Positions 32,356 through 43,135 of a DNA stretch of 64,000 bases are shown piece by piece. The stretch covers positions 5,496,033 through 5,560,032 of the forward strand of contig OX578286.1 in NCBI GenBank assembly GCA_951217055.1, given 5' to 3'. The stretch comes from Gerris lacustris. Its lineage: Eukaryota; Arthropoda; Insecta; Hemiptera; Gerridae. Made by a program: the position numbers and the translations under genes. The notes under the pieces are model-generated. The model did no database searches, was not told where the DNA came from, and worked only from the letters and a program-made list of their open reading frames with translations. Position 1 is the first letter of the stretch, and each line of letters begins with the position of its first letter.

Positions 32356-34258
32356 TTGGCACTTCTTTAGATTGTTACTCCCCTTATAAAGAAAACAGAG
32401 GGAGGTAACAATCTAAAGAAGGTGTATTTAATGTTCTTCTTTAGACTGTTACTCCCCTTATAAAAACAGAAGTGTGATATTCCTTTGTCCCAAAGTACAT
32501 TTGGACTAAACATTCCTTTTTCTTAATTTTTATTTAGTCAAAGTCATTTATATTTTAAAACCACATAGGGGAGTAACAATCTTAAGAAGGTGTACGGAAT
32601 GTTCTTCTTTAGATTGTTATTCCCCTTATTAAAACAGAAGTGTGATATTCCTTTGTCCCAAAGGACATTTGGACTAAACATCCCTTTTTCTTAATAGTTA
32701 TTTAGTAAGTCATTTATATTTTAAAACAACATAGGGGAGTAACAATCTAAAGAAGGTGTAAGGAATGTTCTTCTTTAGATTGTTATTCCCCTTATAAAAA
32801 CAGAAGTGTGATATTCCTTTGTCCCAAAGTACATTTGGACTAAACATTCCTTTGTCTTAATAGTTATTTAGTAAGTCATTTATATTTTGAAAACAACCTA
32901 GGGGAGTAACAATCTAAAGAAGGTGTACGGAATGTTCTTCTTTAGATTGTTATTCCCCTTATAAAAATAGAAGTGTGATATTCCTTTGTCCCAAAGTACA
33001 TTTGGACTAAACATTCCTTTGTCTTAATAGTTATTTAGTAAGTCATTTATATTTTAAAACAACATAGGGGAGTAACAATCTAAAGAAGGTGTATTTAATG
33101 TTCTTCTTTAGACTGTTACTCCCCTTATAAAAACAGAAGTGTGATATTCCTTTGTCCCAAAGTACATTTGGACTAAACATCCCTTTGTCTTAATAGTTAT
33201 TTAGTAAGTCATTTATATTTTAAAACAACATAGGGGAGTAACAATCTAAAGAATGTGTACGGAATGTTCTTCTTTAAATTGTTATTCCCCTTATTAAAAC
33301 AAAAGTGTGATATTCCTTTGTCCCAAAGTACATTTGGACTAAACATCCCTTTTTCTTAATAGTTATTTAGTAAGTCATTTATATTTTAAAACAACATAGG
33401 GGAGTAACAATCTAAAGAAGGTGTAAGGAATGTTCTTCTTTAGATTGTTATTCCCCTTATAAAAACAGAAGTGTGATATTCCTTTGTCCCAAAGTACATT
33501 TGGACTAAACATTCCTTTGTCTTAATAGTTATTTAGTAAGTCATTTATATTTTGAAAACAACCTAGGGGAGTAACAATCTAAAGAAGGTGTACGGAATGT
33601 TCTTCTTTAGATTGTTATTCCCCTTATAAAAATAGAAGTGTGATATTCCTTTGTCCCAAAGTACATTTGGACTAAACATTCCTTTGTCTTAATAGTTATT
33701 TAGTAAGTCATTTATATTTTGAAAACAACATAGGGGAGTAACAATCTAAAGAAGGTGTACGGAATGTTCTTCTTTAGATTGTTATTCCCCTTATAAAAAC
33801 AGAAGTGTGATACTCCTTTGTCCCAAAGTACATTTGGACTAAACATCCCTTTTTCTTAATTTTTATTTAGTCAATGTCATTTATATTTTAAAACAACATA
33901 GGGGAGTAACAATCTAAAGAAGGTGTACGGAATGTTCTTCTTTAGATTGTTATTCCCCTTATAAAAACAGAAGTGTGATACTCCTTTGTCCCAAAGTACA
34001 TTTGGACTAAACATCCCTTTTTCTTAATTTTTATTTAGTCAAAGTCATTTATATTTTATAACAACATAGGTGAGTAACAATCTAAAGAAGGTGTACGGAA
34101 TGTTCTTCTTTAGATTGTTATTCCCCTTATTAAAACAGAAGTGTGATATTCCTTTGTCCCAAAGTACATTTGGATTCCCTTTGTCTTCATAGTTATTTAG
34201 TCAAAGTCATTTATATTCTAAAACAATATAAGGGAGTAACAATCTAAAGAAGTACCAA
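32356..34258 (+). repeat. MITE-derived 166-168-bp satellite (family I)
   Basis: The outer ends TTGGCACTTC and, inverted, TTGGTACTTC enclose one short unit (32362-32422) and eleven long units starting at 32436, 32604, 32770, 32937, 33103, 33269, 33435, 33602, 33769, 33937 and 34105. Every unit is itself bounded by CTTCTTTAGAT.GTTA.TCCCC and its inverse, with a roughly 14-base spacer. Units 1-4 and 5-8 form two copies of a four-unit block of about 667 bp. No coding potential. Confidence 0.95.
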
Positions 34259-34864
34259 CGTATTAAGTGTGTAGGGGTTGAGTACTGTTCTCTCTAACAG
34301 CATACAAAAGGTAAATTCGTTCTACTTTCCAACAGGTTTGTAGGTAAAAGTACCCCCCCCCCCCCCCCCCCCTGGTTCCCTTCCCTAGTAACCCAACCAG
34401 CTGATTGGATCCAGTCCCCCCCTTGGTAAGTCCTGCAAATCCATTTTCCAGTGGCCTCAACCAGAAAATACAAGGGGAAGAGTAGAAGAGAAATATATAG
34501 GGCGCCAAAACATCACAGAGGGGTGAAATCCCCCACTCCCCTCTCTCGTACGCTTTCTGTAAAAATCAATGCGTTCTAACTGTAACAGGCACCGCAATAA
34601 TACTGACTTGACACTGGTAACCACTTGACTTCGTCCCGTTCCATATTCCAGCTCGAAACAGTCCCAGGTGGAATATCTTCATTTAAAACCAACGTAGCTG
34701 ATGAATATTGAAACAAGGGGTTAGTGGGTGAATATACCGACTGGAGGGGGAACCATTCAACAGTGGCATTTTTTAAACCCAGCCTATTTTACCTGGTCTC
34801 GAACCTTAAGCCGATTAACAAGGCAGCTATGCAACCTTAGAAACAATCTCCACAGCATTTCTTT
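34259..34864. other. Unclassified sequence with C20 tract
   Basis: A C20 run lies at 34353-34372. No gene is supported. Confidence 0.4.
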
Positions 34865-35189
34865 TACTACGTTTTTATTAGCTTGCTTTCTTGTTTGTTT
34901 GTTTGTCCACTACAAATCTTGCAATCGATTTTTAACTAACTTCTCAAGTAGCTAAACATTTGAAACTTTTAGAATAGCTCAGAACACGATGACAATGCAT
35001 TATTTTAATACTTTTAGCCATTTTTCAGCAGATTTTAATTAGTTTTTCAGCAAATTTTGCTGTATGGAAGTTAGTTTGGTAAAAATCCGCAAGTTATTTT
35101 ATTTGTTTTGACGTATCCCATATTTAACGATCTTCATTTTGACGGGTTTCAAATTTATGACTTATGACAGAAAATTTAAAAACGTAGTA
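34865..35189 (+). mobile_element. Family P element, internally deleted copy
   Basis: Bounded by TACTACGTTTTTA and its inverse TAAAAACGTAGTA. Homology with the other P copy continues about 30 bp past the right repeat ('tctttttatcttg'), so the true end may lie slightly further out. Confidence 0.65.
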
Positions 35190-35225
35190 TATAAAAAGGT
35201 CTTTTTATCTTGAAATTTTTATTTT

Positions 35226-35825
35226 TACTACGTTTTTATTAACTTGCTTTCTTGTTTGTTTGTTTGTTTGTCCAGTACAAATCTTACAATCGATTTTTAA
35301 CTAACTTCCCAAGTAGCTAAACATTTGAAACTTTTAGAATAGCTCAGAACACGATGACAATGCATTATTTTAATACTTTTAGCAGAATTTAATTAGTTTT
35401 TCAGCAAATTTTGCTGTATGGAAAGTTAGTTTGGAAAAATTCCGCAAGTTATTTTATTTGTTTTGACATATCCCATAGTATTTACAATCTTTATTTTGAC
35501 GGGTTTCAAATTTGCGATTTTTTTTTTATTTGTTTTGACATATCCCATAGTATTTACAATCTTCATTTTGACGGGTTTTCAAATTTGTGATTTTTTATTA
35601 AGAGGTAAACATTGAATGACAGCTAAAAGTAAACAAAAAAATTAATTAATTGACGTGTGACACCCAGGTTAGTTTACACTTGTGTCCTAGGTATGGGTTT
35701 CATTTTTCTGCATCTGTACTTCTTTACTTGTACACATTTCTCTTCTCTTACTGTCCCTACACAGGGGCATATATAGCAATGGCACGGTTTAGATTCGGTG
35801 TTGGTGAGATCCGTTGTACAAAAAT
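35226..35825 (+). mobile_element. Family P element, second copy
   Basis: Starts with TACTACGTTTTTA and includes the block from 'gacgtgtgacacccaggtt' to 'gagatccgttgtacaaa' (35652-35822), shared with 53502-53667. It is truncated on the right, where a family E segment begins. Confidence 0.7.
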
Positions 35826-35828
35826 TTT

Positions 35829-36055
35829 TAGGTCTCCGATTTTAAAAATACCAAGAAAGATATCTATTCCAGACATCAAAGAGCATTTTTAGTTTCATTT
35901 CGGTCTTTCGGCCTGTCTTTCAATTTTTGCGAACATAACTTAAAACCTACCTGTCCGATTATAATGAAATTTTGATGGTAGGTCATATTTAGCCCAATGT
36001 TGGTCCCATATAAATTACAACCTTCCAATTGTACACAAACATACATTTATTTACG
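35829..36055 (+). mobile_element. Family E element, partial
   Basis: 'ggtctccgattttaaaaata' through 'tgttggtcccatataa' matches E. Confidence 0.7.
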
Positions 36056-36062
36056 CCCTAAT

Positions 36063-36130
36063 ACAGGGCCGTTTTAGACGTTCGCTGCGCCCTGGGCACC
36101 CAGTCACAATGCGCCCCCTCTCCCCCCTCC
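36063..36130 (+). mobile_element. Possible hAT-type terminal fragment
   Basis: CAGGGCCGTTTTAGACGTTC followed by 'tgcgccctgggca' has the form of many hAT 5' ends. No matching right end or target duplication was found. Confidence 0.35.
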
Positions 36131-36329
36131 CTAAAAATATTATTTACAATATATTTATACAAATAATATGTTTAATATAATAATATAATATTGCTATTAA
36201 ATCTTTTATGGTAAATATTGCACTTACACAAAAAAAAGAATAAAATAAGCGTAATAAATTGACTAAATAATTAATGACCAATAAATTGACTAAATAATTA
36301 ATGAAAATCGTTAGTTAGAAATCGTTCTA

Positions 36330-37131
36330 GTTAGAAAGCCTGTTCCTTGACTTGTTTTGTTTATTTTTGTTACATGTCAAAATGTCACTTGGTTTTGTAA
36401 ATATCTAAAATATAATCACGGTCTTGTTAAAAGTAAAATTGATCTATGCTGAAATATATTAGGTACATTATTATAATATTGCGTATTTAATCCAAGAAAA
36501 AAATTCTAACTTCATCTATTTAATGAGACAAACAACTTTTATAAATATTTTGTTTAGTAAATCGAACACCGACAGTCATATGAAGTGATAAAGATCGCTA
36601 AATTTATTAAAGTGGACCCAAACGTTTAAAATAAAGAAAACAACGTTTTTACCGATATCTTCCGTTAACGTATAACGATTTTAATAAAACTTCTTACACA
36701 TTGTATAAAGTACAATTGAAACAGGCATGTAAAATTTCAACCGGATATAAGCAGAAGCTTTAGAGTAGGGAAGAGATATATTTTATAATATTTTAAATTA
36801 ATAGGCCGGGTAGGTAGAAAACAGTCCTATTTCAATTTAACATCCTTTAACAAACATACTCTTTAACTATAAACTTTTTTCTTATATTCAATATATATTT
36901 ATAGTAAGACGCTTGCTTTAATGATACAAATAATGATTTTCTTTTAATATTTCCTTAACTCTTGCTAGGTACAAACAGTTCGTTACTTTTAATTTTGTTT
37001 CTTTTCTAACTCCGCCATGTATAAGTAGTTAGCAATGTATACGTACTTATAGCAGTGTGATTTTATAATTTATATTTAATGAAAAATGTAAGGAACTTCG
37101 TTCCTACCGGGTGTCCCGCGACACCACACGT
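36330..37131 (+). mobile_element. Family A element, long variant
   Basis: Contains the usual A segments plus a central block (about 36500-36720: 'aaagatcgctaaa', 'ccgatatctt', 'taataaaacttc') that is shared with family C. It ends in AGGAAC-TTC-GTTCCT and GGTGTC-CCGC-GACACC (37086-37123). It links A and C as relatives. Confidence 0.8.
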
Positions 37132-37135
37132 ATTT

Positions 37136-37345
37136 TTTTGTCTCCGATTTATATAAAATTCCAAGACAGAAATCCGTTTCAGACATCAGGGAACATTTTT
37201 GGTTTCGTCTCTGTCTGTCGGTCTGTCGCTCAATTTTTGCGAACCAACATATCTTAAAAACTACTCGTCCGATTTTATTGATATTTGGATGGTAGGTCAT
37301 AATTAATTGTTGATCAAATATAAGTTTTGATAGGTGACCTCTTTG
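37136..37345 (+). mobile_element. Family E element, partial
   Basis: Follows the A hairpins directly: 'tgtctccgatttatataaaa', then the GTCT run and 'gcgaaccaacatatctta'. Confidence 0.75.
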
Positions 37346-37421
37346 ATATTGGAGTAATATTTGACTAACTAAACTATTAAGTAACAAACTCTCATCAACT
37401 TGAATTTCGGTCTACATAACT

Positions 37422-37652
37422 AAGTTCGTACTCAGGATCATGAAAATCACTTTGTCCACCATAAAGAGTGGGATATGGCCGCTCTCCACCGGTTTGTTTT
37501 TTTGAAATGCTTATTGCCAAGCTATGTTCCGCAGACGAACTTAGCCGACCACATAATCTTAAAAGGCACCAAAAGATTTATCTATACCTTATACACAAAA
37601 TTCTAGCTTGATGTTAGACAGACAATTTTTTGCACGCTATCTCCTGGACTAT
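37422..37652 (+). mobile_element. Family Q right arm
   Basis: Corresponds to 23436-23656, from 'gtactcaggatcatgaaaat' to 'tgcacgctatctcctggact'. The left arm is missing. Confidence 0.75.
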
Positions 37653-37867
37653 GTATAAATAATATATTTCGTTCAACCAGTTTTGCGCATATAAAGTCGG
37701 ATCGTGACACACATACATACATGCATTCATAAAGGAAAAAGGTTAAGGCCGGTTTTGGTTTTTTTTTTATAAAACGAAGAAGTATAAAAAAAAAAAATCA
37801 ATTTCGATCAATGAACAGACAAAATTTAAATTTTATAAATGTAGTTCTAGTTTATAACTTAACAGTA
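37653..37867 (-). repeat. Dispersed repeat related to 9050-9160
   Basis: Reversed, 37655-37750 matches 9060-9160 ('aaccttttt..gtatgtgtgt', 'gactttatatgcgcaaaact'). The rest is AT-rich. Confidence 0.5.
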
Positions 37868-38089
37868 CATTACGCGTCGAGTGCGGAAAGTAGAATTTTG
37901 CATGCGAGTGTGGAGTTTGCACCCGAGCGACACCGAGGGTAGTAAAACCACACGAGCAATGCAAAATGCCGTTTTCGCACGAGTTGGGTACCGTACTTTA
38001 TCTACGATTTTTAGATTTAAATAATAAATACAGAAAAAAATAAACTTGCTGTATGTAAGTTCGTATCTCTTCTCTTGATAAAGATGGCA

Positions 38090-38179
38090 TTAATCTTGAG
38101 TTGTATTTTTTGCCGAATTAATTATTTCTGGAGGAGTATTATTCTCTACATTTTCGTCAAAGCCACTTGATTCATTCAT
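38090..38179 (-). CDS. Conserved 29-codon frame in family R
   Basis: ATG to TAA, starting MNESSGFDENVENN and ending KNTTQD. It is acidic and rich in N and E. The deduced peptide is identical to that of the R copy at 57305-57394, while a third copy (about 51105-51200) is broken. I do not recognise a family. It may be the first coding exon, or the remnant N-terminus, of the autonomous parent's transposase, or it may be chance conservation within a young repeat. Expression is unproven. Confidence 0.35.
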   Translation of the reverse strand: MNESSGFDENVENNTPPEIINSAKNTTQD

Positions 38180-38280
38180 TGTTTTTCACTAAAAACTCGA
38201 TATAAACAGTTACTTTAATAAAAGAATAGCAAATTAGTTTTGTTAAATGTAAACAAACTCGCTAATCGTGCGTAAAGCTG

Positions 38281-38330
38281 AAGAATTCCTCTTCTTTACC
38301 GCCCTAGCGTGGTAAAGAAGAGGAATTCTT
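38281..38330. repeat. Perfect 20-bp hairpin in family R
   Basis: Arms AAGAATTCCTCTTCTTTACC and inverse, with a 10-base loop GCCCTAGCGT. The equivalent position is also a hairpin at 23817-23860 and a weaker one near 50985-51025 and 57165-57205. Confidence 0.85.
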
Positions 38331-38437
38331 AAGAACTATTAGACGCGCATGCGCAATGAATACAAGTACGTAAATAATCACTTTCTACTCATCTAAACAG
38401 AGATATAATGTTTATATTTCGTATCAATCGTAGATAA

Positions 38438-39320
38438 AACGATTATTTTCGTTTTGAATTGTGATATTCAGCAAAATACTTACAAAATTATATGTTTGTA
38501 ACAGATTTGTTCGGACGTTTTAGTATCAAGTTTATTGTTTGTTCTTGTCTTATTGTTATCAGAAAAGGGCTTAAATTGATAAGGATTTATACTAACGGTT
38601 ATATTGAAACACGTAATAAGATAGCGGGTGGTTGGATTGATAAGGGGGGGGGGATTGTTAAGAGATAAAGAAAGTACGGAGGGTTTACTCGGGCTGTATT
38701 TGATATAAAAGTCGATAGGTTTTGGCAGTTGTATACCCGTTGGTTTTGTTTCATATCGATCTTTCAGCCTATTTATAGAGAAACTCGACTCAAATGGATT
38801 GCAACTGTAGATTCGTAAAACTTAGATACGCCCCCATTCCACCAATAAAACGTAATTCAAACTGTCCTCAGCAGCAAGTTATTACTTGTTTCACATACAG
38901 ACAGACATACAACTAATAACGTTAATGATTAACTTAGGGAAAAATTAAAAACCCGGACAGCAGACCAGAGTCATTACTATTATTTCAGCTTACTCAATCA
39001 GTTTTAAGTTCTGTATACACGTGCTGTTTTTTTCCAGTATTTTAGAATTTAAATATCTATAAAAAAAAAATTGTTTTCGAAAGACCTTGCCTCGTTTCCC
39101 AGTTTTTGTTTATCATTGCTTCAATGTTTATTTGTTTACAAGTCTAATAATTATATTGCAAAAGAAGAACTAGGTTATGTTTCATTATGTTGCATCGCAT
39201 CGCTTGTCGAAAATTTCCGCTGCGCGGCCGCTGCCGTGAACCTTCGCACAATTTGACAATTTGCCATTTTACAATTTGGCAATTTGACACATTTGTTTGT
39301 TTAAAAAACTTTTTTAATAA
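38438..39320. other. Unclassified sequence
   Basis: No supported gene. A G-run lies near 38646. Confidence 0.4.
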
Positions 39321-39324
39321 TATA

Positions 39325-40020
39325 GATATACTAGCTGGATACCCGTGCTTCGCTACGGAGTGTTATTTTAATTTGATAAGTCAATAAACTACCAACAAGA
39401 AACATTTAAATTATTTTACTATGCGAGAATATCTAGATTACATTTCTCCCACTTATACCCCCTCCTCCTCTTTGATAAGATAATTTACAAATATCCCAAA
39501 TTTACCCCCCCCCCCCCTCCTAAATGTAAATATGACAAAAGTGTAAATAACAATAATCACTGTACTCTTAAAGAGCTTTTCAACGATATGCATCATGAAG
39601 GTTATTAATTACTTTGAGCCCGTATTCATTACTTGTACCCCGTACCCCTTTGTAACAAAATTTAAATTTCGAAAATGCATGTAGACAGTGACCTCCCCCT
39701 TGCTTTGAAGGAAAAGTGTGTTAATATTCATAAAATTGGAATAAAACTGTAGATTTGTATAAAAGTCATACCCTCACACAGACACTTCTCTTTTAATATA
39801 AGATATATAGGTATATTTTTTCCATTTTACCCCCTCCTGAATGAAAATATGACAAAACTGCACGTAACAACAATTACTGTACTCTTAAAGAGCTTTTCAA
39901 CTATGTGCATCATGAAGGGTATTCATTCCATTGACCCCGTATTCATTACTTGTACCCCGTACCCCTGGGTACCAAAATTTGAATTTCGAAAGTGGAATAA
40001 TAAGAATGCAGGTTCACTTC
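39325..40020 (+). repeat. Dispersed repeat with internal duplication
   Basis: 'atatactagctggatacccgtgcttcgcta' type sequence at 39326-39357 opens it, a phrase seen in many insect repeats. A segment of about 165 bp is duplicated 325 bp apart (39520-39690 and 39840-39990), with 'ctcttaaagagcttttcaac' and 'acttgtaccccgtacccct' as markers. Confidence 0.55.
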
Positions 40021-40043
40021 CTCACTACTAGACTCTGTACTAC

Positions 40044-40152
40044 AATCATACTCTTAAACTATAAACTCATCATGCTTATCTATTTTCTCAACATTCAATA
40101 CATATTTTATTACTATACGCTCGCTTTAATGATAGAGCCATGCGATGCCTAA
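40044..40152 (+). mobile_element. Family C 3' end fragment
   Basis: The last ~109 bp of a C element: TATACGCTCGCTTTAATGATAG then GCGATGCCTAA. The CTAA end is an allowed form of CTRR. Confidence 0.7.
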
Positions 40153-40159
40153 GTTATTA

Positions 40160-40490
40160 GAAGGATAATATTTAAAGTTAAGTTATAAAATAAGTCTTGA
40201 CCTAGTTTATAACTTAGTTCTTGTCTAGACTTTGATTTAAACAAAACATAAAGGTCAAAAAGAGGAAATTAGATTTGAATAAAATAATAAAAATAAGCGT
40301 AGTAAAGGAACATGTCAAGGTCAGTGGGTCAGCTTTCACTGCAGTTTGTTGATTTATTATTTAAAAGATTCTGAATGTCACGGAATGAGGAAATAGTAGA
40401 AAAGAATAACTCATATTTCCCCTAATCAAATTACTGTCTTACTAGTGAAATGTTATCGTGTCGTATCTGGTACGCGAGTTCCTTTCAAGG
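40160..40490. other. Unclassified sequence
   Basis: No gene or repeat. Confidence 0.35.
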
Positions 40491-41447
40491 CGTTCATACA
40501 AACTCATCATGGAACAGTTGTAGTTTAATAACCAAACATCGTCTTCACACAAAATGAACATTAAGTTCATGCAAACTCATCATGGAAGAGTTGTAGTTCA
40601 ATAACCAAACATCGTCTTCACACACAAATGAACATTAAGTTCATACAAACTCATCATGAAAGAGTTGTAGTTCAATAACCAAACATCGTCTTCACACTAA
40701 ATGAACATTAAGTTCATACAAACTCATCATGAAAGAGTTGTAGTTCAATAACCAAACATCGTCTTCACACAAAATGAACATTAAGTTCATACAAACTCAT
40801 CATGGAAGAGTTGTAGTTCAATAATCAAACATCGTCTTCACACACAAATGAACTTTAAGTTCATACAAACTCATCATGGAAGAGTTGTAGTTCAATAACC
40901 AAACATCGTCTTCACACACAAATGAACTTTAAGTTCATACAAACTCATCATGGAAGAGTTGTAGTTTAATAACCAAACATCATCTTCACACAAAATGAAC
41001 ATTAAGTTCATACAAACTCATCATGGAAGAGTTGTAGTTCAATAACCAAACATCATCTTCACACAAAATGAACTTTAAGTTCATACAAACTCATCATGGA
41101 AGAGTTGTAGTTTAATAACCAAACATCATCTTCACACAAAATGAACATTAAGTTCATACAAACTCATCATGGAAGAGTTGTAGTTCAATAACCAAACATC
41201 GTCTTCACACACAAATGAACATTAAGTTCATACAAACTCATCATGGAAGAGTTGTAGTTCAATAACCAAACATCGTCTTCACACAAAATGAACATTAAGT
41301 TCATACAAACTCATCATGGAAGAGTTGTAGTTCAATAACCAAACATCGTCTTCACACAAAATGAACATTAAGTTCATACAAACTCGTCATGGAAGAGTTG
41401 TAGTTCAATAATCAAACATCGTCTTCACACAAAATGAACATTAAGTT
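40491..41447. repeat. 73-bp satellite array (~13 units)
   Basis: Units of 73-74 bp: 'ttcatacaaactcatcatgg', 'aagagttgtagttcaataac', 'caaacatcgtcttcacacaa', 'aatgaacattaag'. Variation is mostly single bases (aacttt for aacatt, catc for cgtc). There are no unique spacers. Confidence 0.95.
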
Positions 41448-42492
41448 TATACTAATTAACGAGTTATTGACTCACTGACTCACTTATCATCAAAATTTTA
41501 AGTCACTTACAGAATGGTCCTTAATTTTACCTAAGGTACCATTTTTCGCATTCCATTAGAAATTGTAATGCAAATAAAGTGCAAAAAAAAAAAACAGACT
41601 GAATGATGATCCAATTTTCATTAGAAGTTCTAAATATATATCTTATTTTATGAGGAACTGCTCCCTCCCCCTCTTGACTTTAGCAACAAATCGATTACAT
41701 TTGCACAGAGCTACAGGGGAGAGGAAGATGAGAAACAGCTTAACAGGGAGAGGGAGGTGAATTCTGAAACCCTTAAAAATTGGACACGGAATCCTTCTTA
41801 ATAATAATATTGCTTTGGAGAGAGGGAAATTGCTTAACCCCAGCGAAGGGGAGAGGGATATTTCCACCTTGAACCAAAATTGTGAAAAATTGAAGCGTTT
41901 TAAATTATCTACATTTTTATTACATTTAATTTATTCGATAGTGGTGGTGGCTGGTGGCATCGCTTCCTCTGCCCACATTTAAATGCTTATTATTATTATT
42001 GGTCTCCAGTATGTCTTATACTCTAGCCAACCAATAATATTATCATTTTATTTATCCAACGTCCTCGAAAAAAAGGAGTTGTTTTAAAAATAAACTTTTG
42101 CACTAGTGAGTGCATACAAACAAGAGTGGTTTTTAGTCGCTTGACAAATCATTTTATGCATTAGTTGAGATAAGAGAGGAAGTACCCACACCCGCACTCG
42201 CACGCAAGACGATCGGCCTTCAAGCTGAGTTTACACGGTCAAAGTATACTTGGACCATGTCAGTTTTGACTCTAGTTTGACGCTACTTGGACATCCAAGT
42301 TGAGTTGGATGGACTCCAACTTCTTTTTTGATTAAAGTAGACTTTGATGAAATTAAAAATGGCGCCCGCCTAACAAAGTATGAGAACGATCTGTCAAAAA
42401 ATGACAAAGATGTTTTGAAATCAATTTTACCATGGAGGTTTTGAATACCAAAATGGTTTTGAATACTCATGGAAACGTAGTATGTTTGTAAT
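41448..42492. other. Unclassified sequence
   Basis: No gene is supported. The minus-strand frame 41643-41867 is not recognisable. Confidence 0.35.
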
Positions 42493-42667
42493 AGGTTTGC
42501 TCCAACCAAACAGTGTACCTTCCGCGGGATCGTCACGGGCATGCGCAATAGATAAAAACTGTTCCAACCCGACTTTTGACTGTGTTTCGTACCGTCCTCC
42601 AAACTGTTCCAACCCGCGCAGGGATAGTTTGCTTAGTGTTTACTGTACGGTCCAAACGATCTTCTTA
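42493..42667 (+). mobile_element. Family F MITE, left part (split by G)
   Basis: Starts AGGTTTGCTCCAACC and is interrupted after TTA (42665-42667). The outer flanks are 'AT' or 'ATA' on both sides. Confidence 0.85.
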
Positions 42668-42885
42668 AGTCGTGTCCAGATTGCCGAAACGAACAGAGGA
42701 AACGAGCCGAACATTGTCACTGTATAATGCTCAGTATAAAGTGCGCCTGCGCATCTCAGATTGGTCATGCGCAGAGACCAATGCTCGGCTCGTTTCCTCT
42801 GTTTGGTTCGGCAGTTGGACACGGCTTTACAGAGACCAATGCTCGTCTCGTTTCCTCTGTTCGTTTCGGCAGTCTGGACCAGGCT
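42668..42885. mobile_element. Harbinger-like MITE (G) inside family F
   Basis: 218 bp with ends AGTCGTGTCCAGATTGCCG and, inverted, AGCCTGGTCCAGACTGCCG, in arms of about 49 bp. TTA target duplications lie at 42665-42667 and 42886-42888. The right arm is present twice in tandem (about 42773-42832 and 42831-42885). Confidence 0.85.
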
Positions 42886-42888
42886 TTA

Positions 42889-43135
42889 CAATACCAAGTA
42901 TTGGTTTGTATGACATGCGCAGTTATGTCAATCTTCACACATGTCATCAGGAAGGTTTCCCAACAATTTTGTTTCCTTGAATGTTTATAATACGGTGCCA
43001 ATTATAGTCCTAAACCCGTTCCAACCGGACATGATTTTATTACAGTATAATGAAAGCGTATGCGTATAAAACCTGTCCAAAACGATTCCTGGACGATACA
43101 ATAGACGGTACAAATAGGGGGGTTGGAACAAACCT
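42889..43135 (+). mobile_element. Family F MITE, right part
   Basis: Resumes 'caataccaagtattgg' and ends GGTTGGAACAAACCT. Confidence 0.85.

Larger units (their letters stand above)
37868..38437 (-). mobile_element. Family R element
   Basis: About 570 bp from 'gtacattacgcgtcgagtgc' to 'tatcaatcgtagat'. It holds a perfect 20-bp hairpin at 38281-38330 and, on the minus strand, a 29-codon frame at 38090-38179 identical in protein to that at 57305-57394. Superfamily not identified. Confidence 0.8.
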
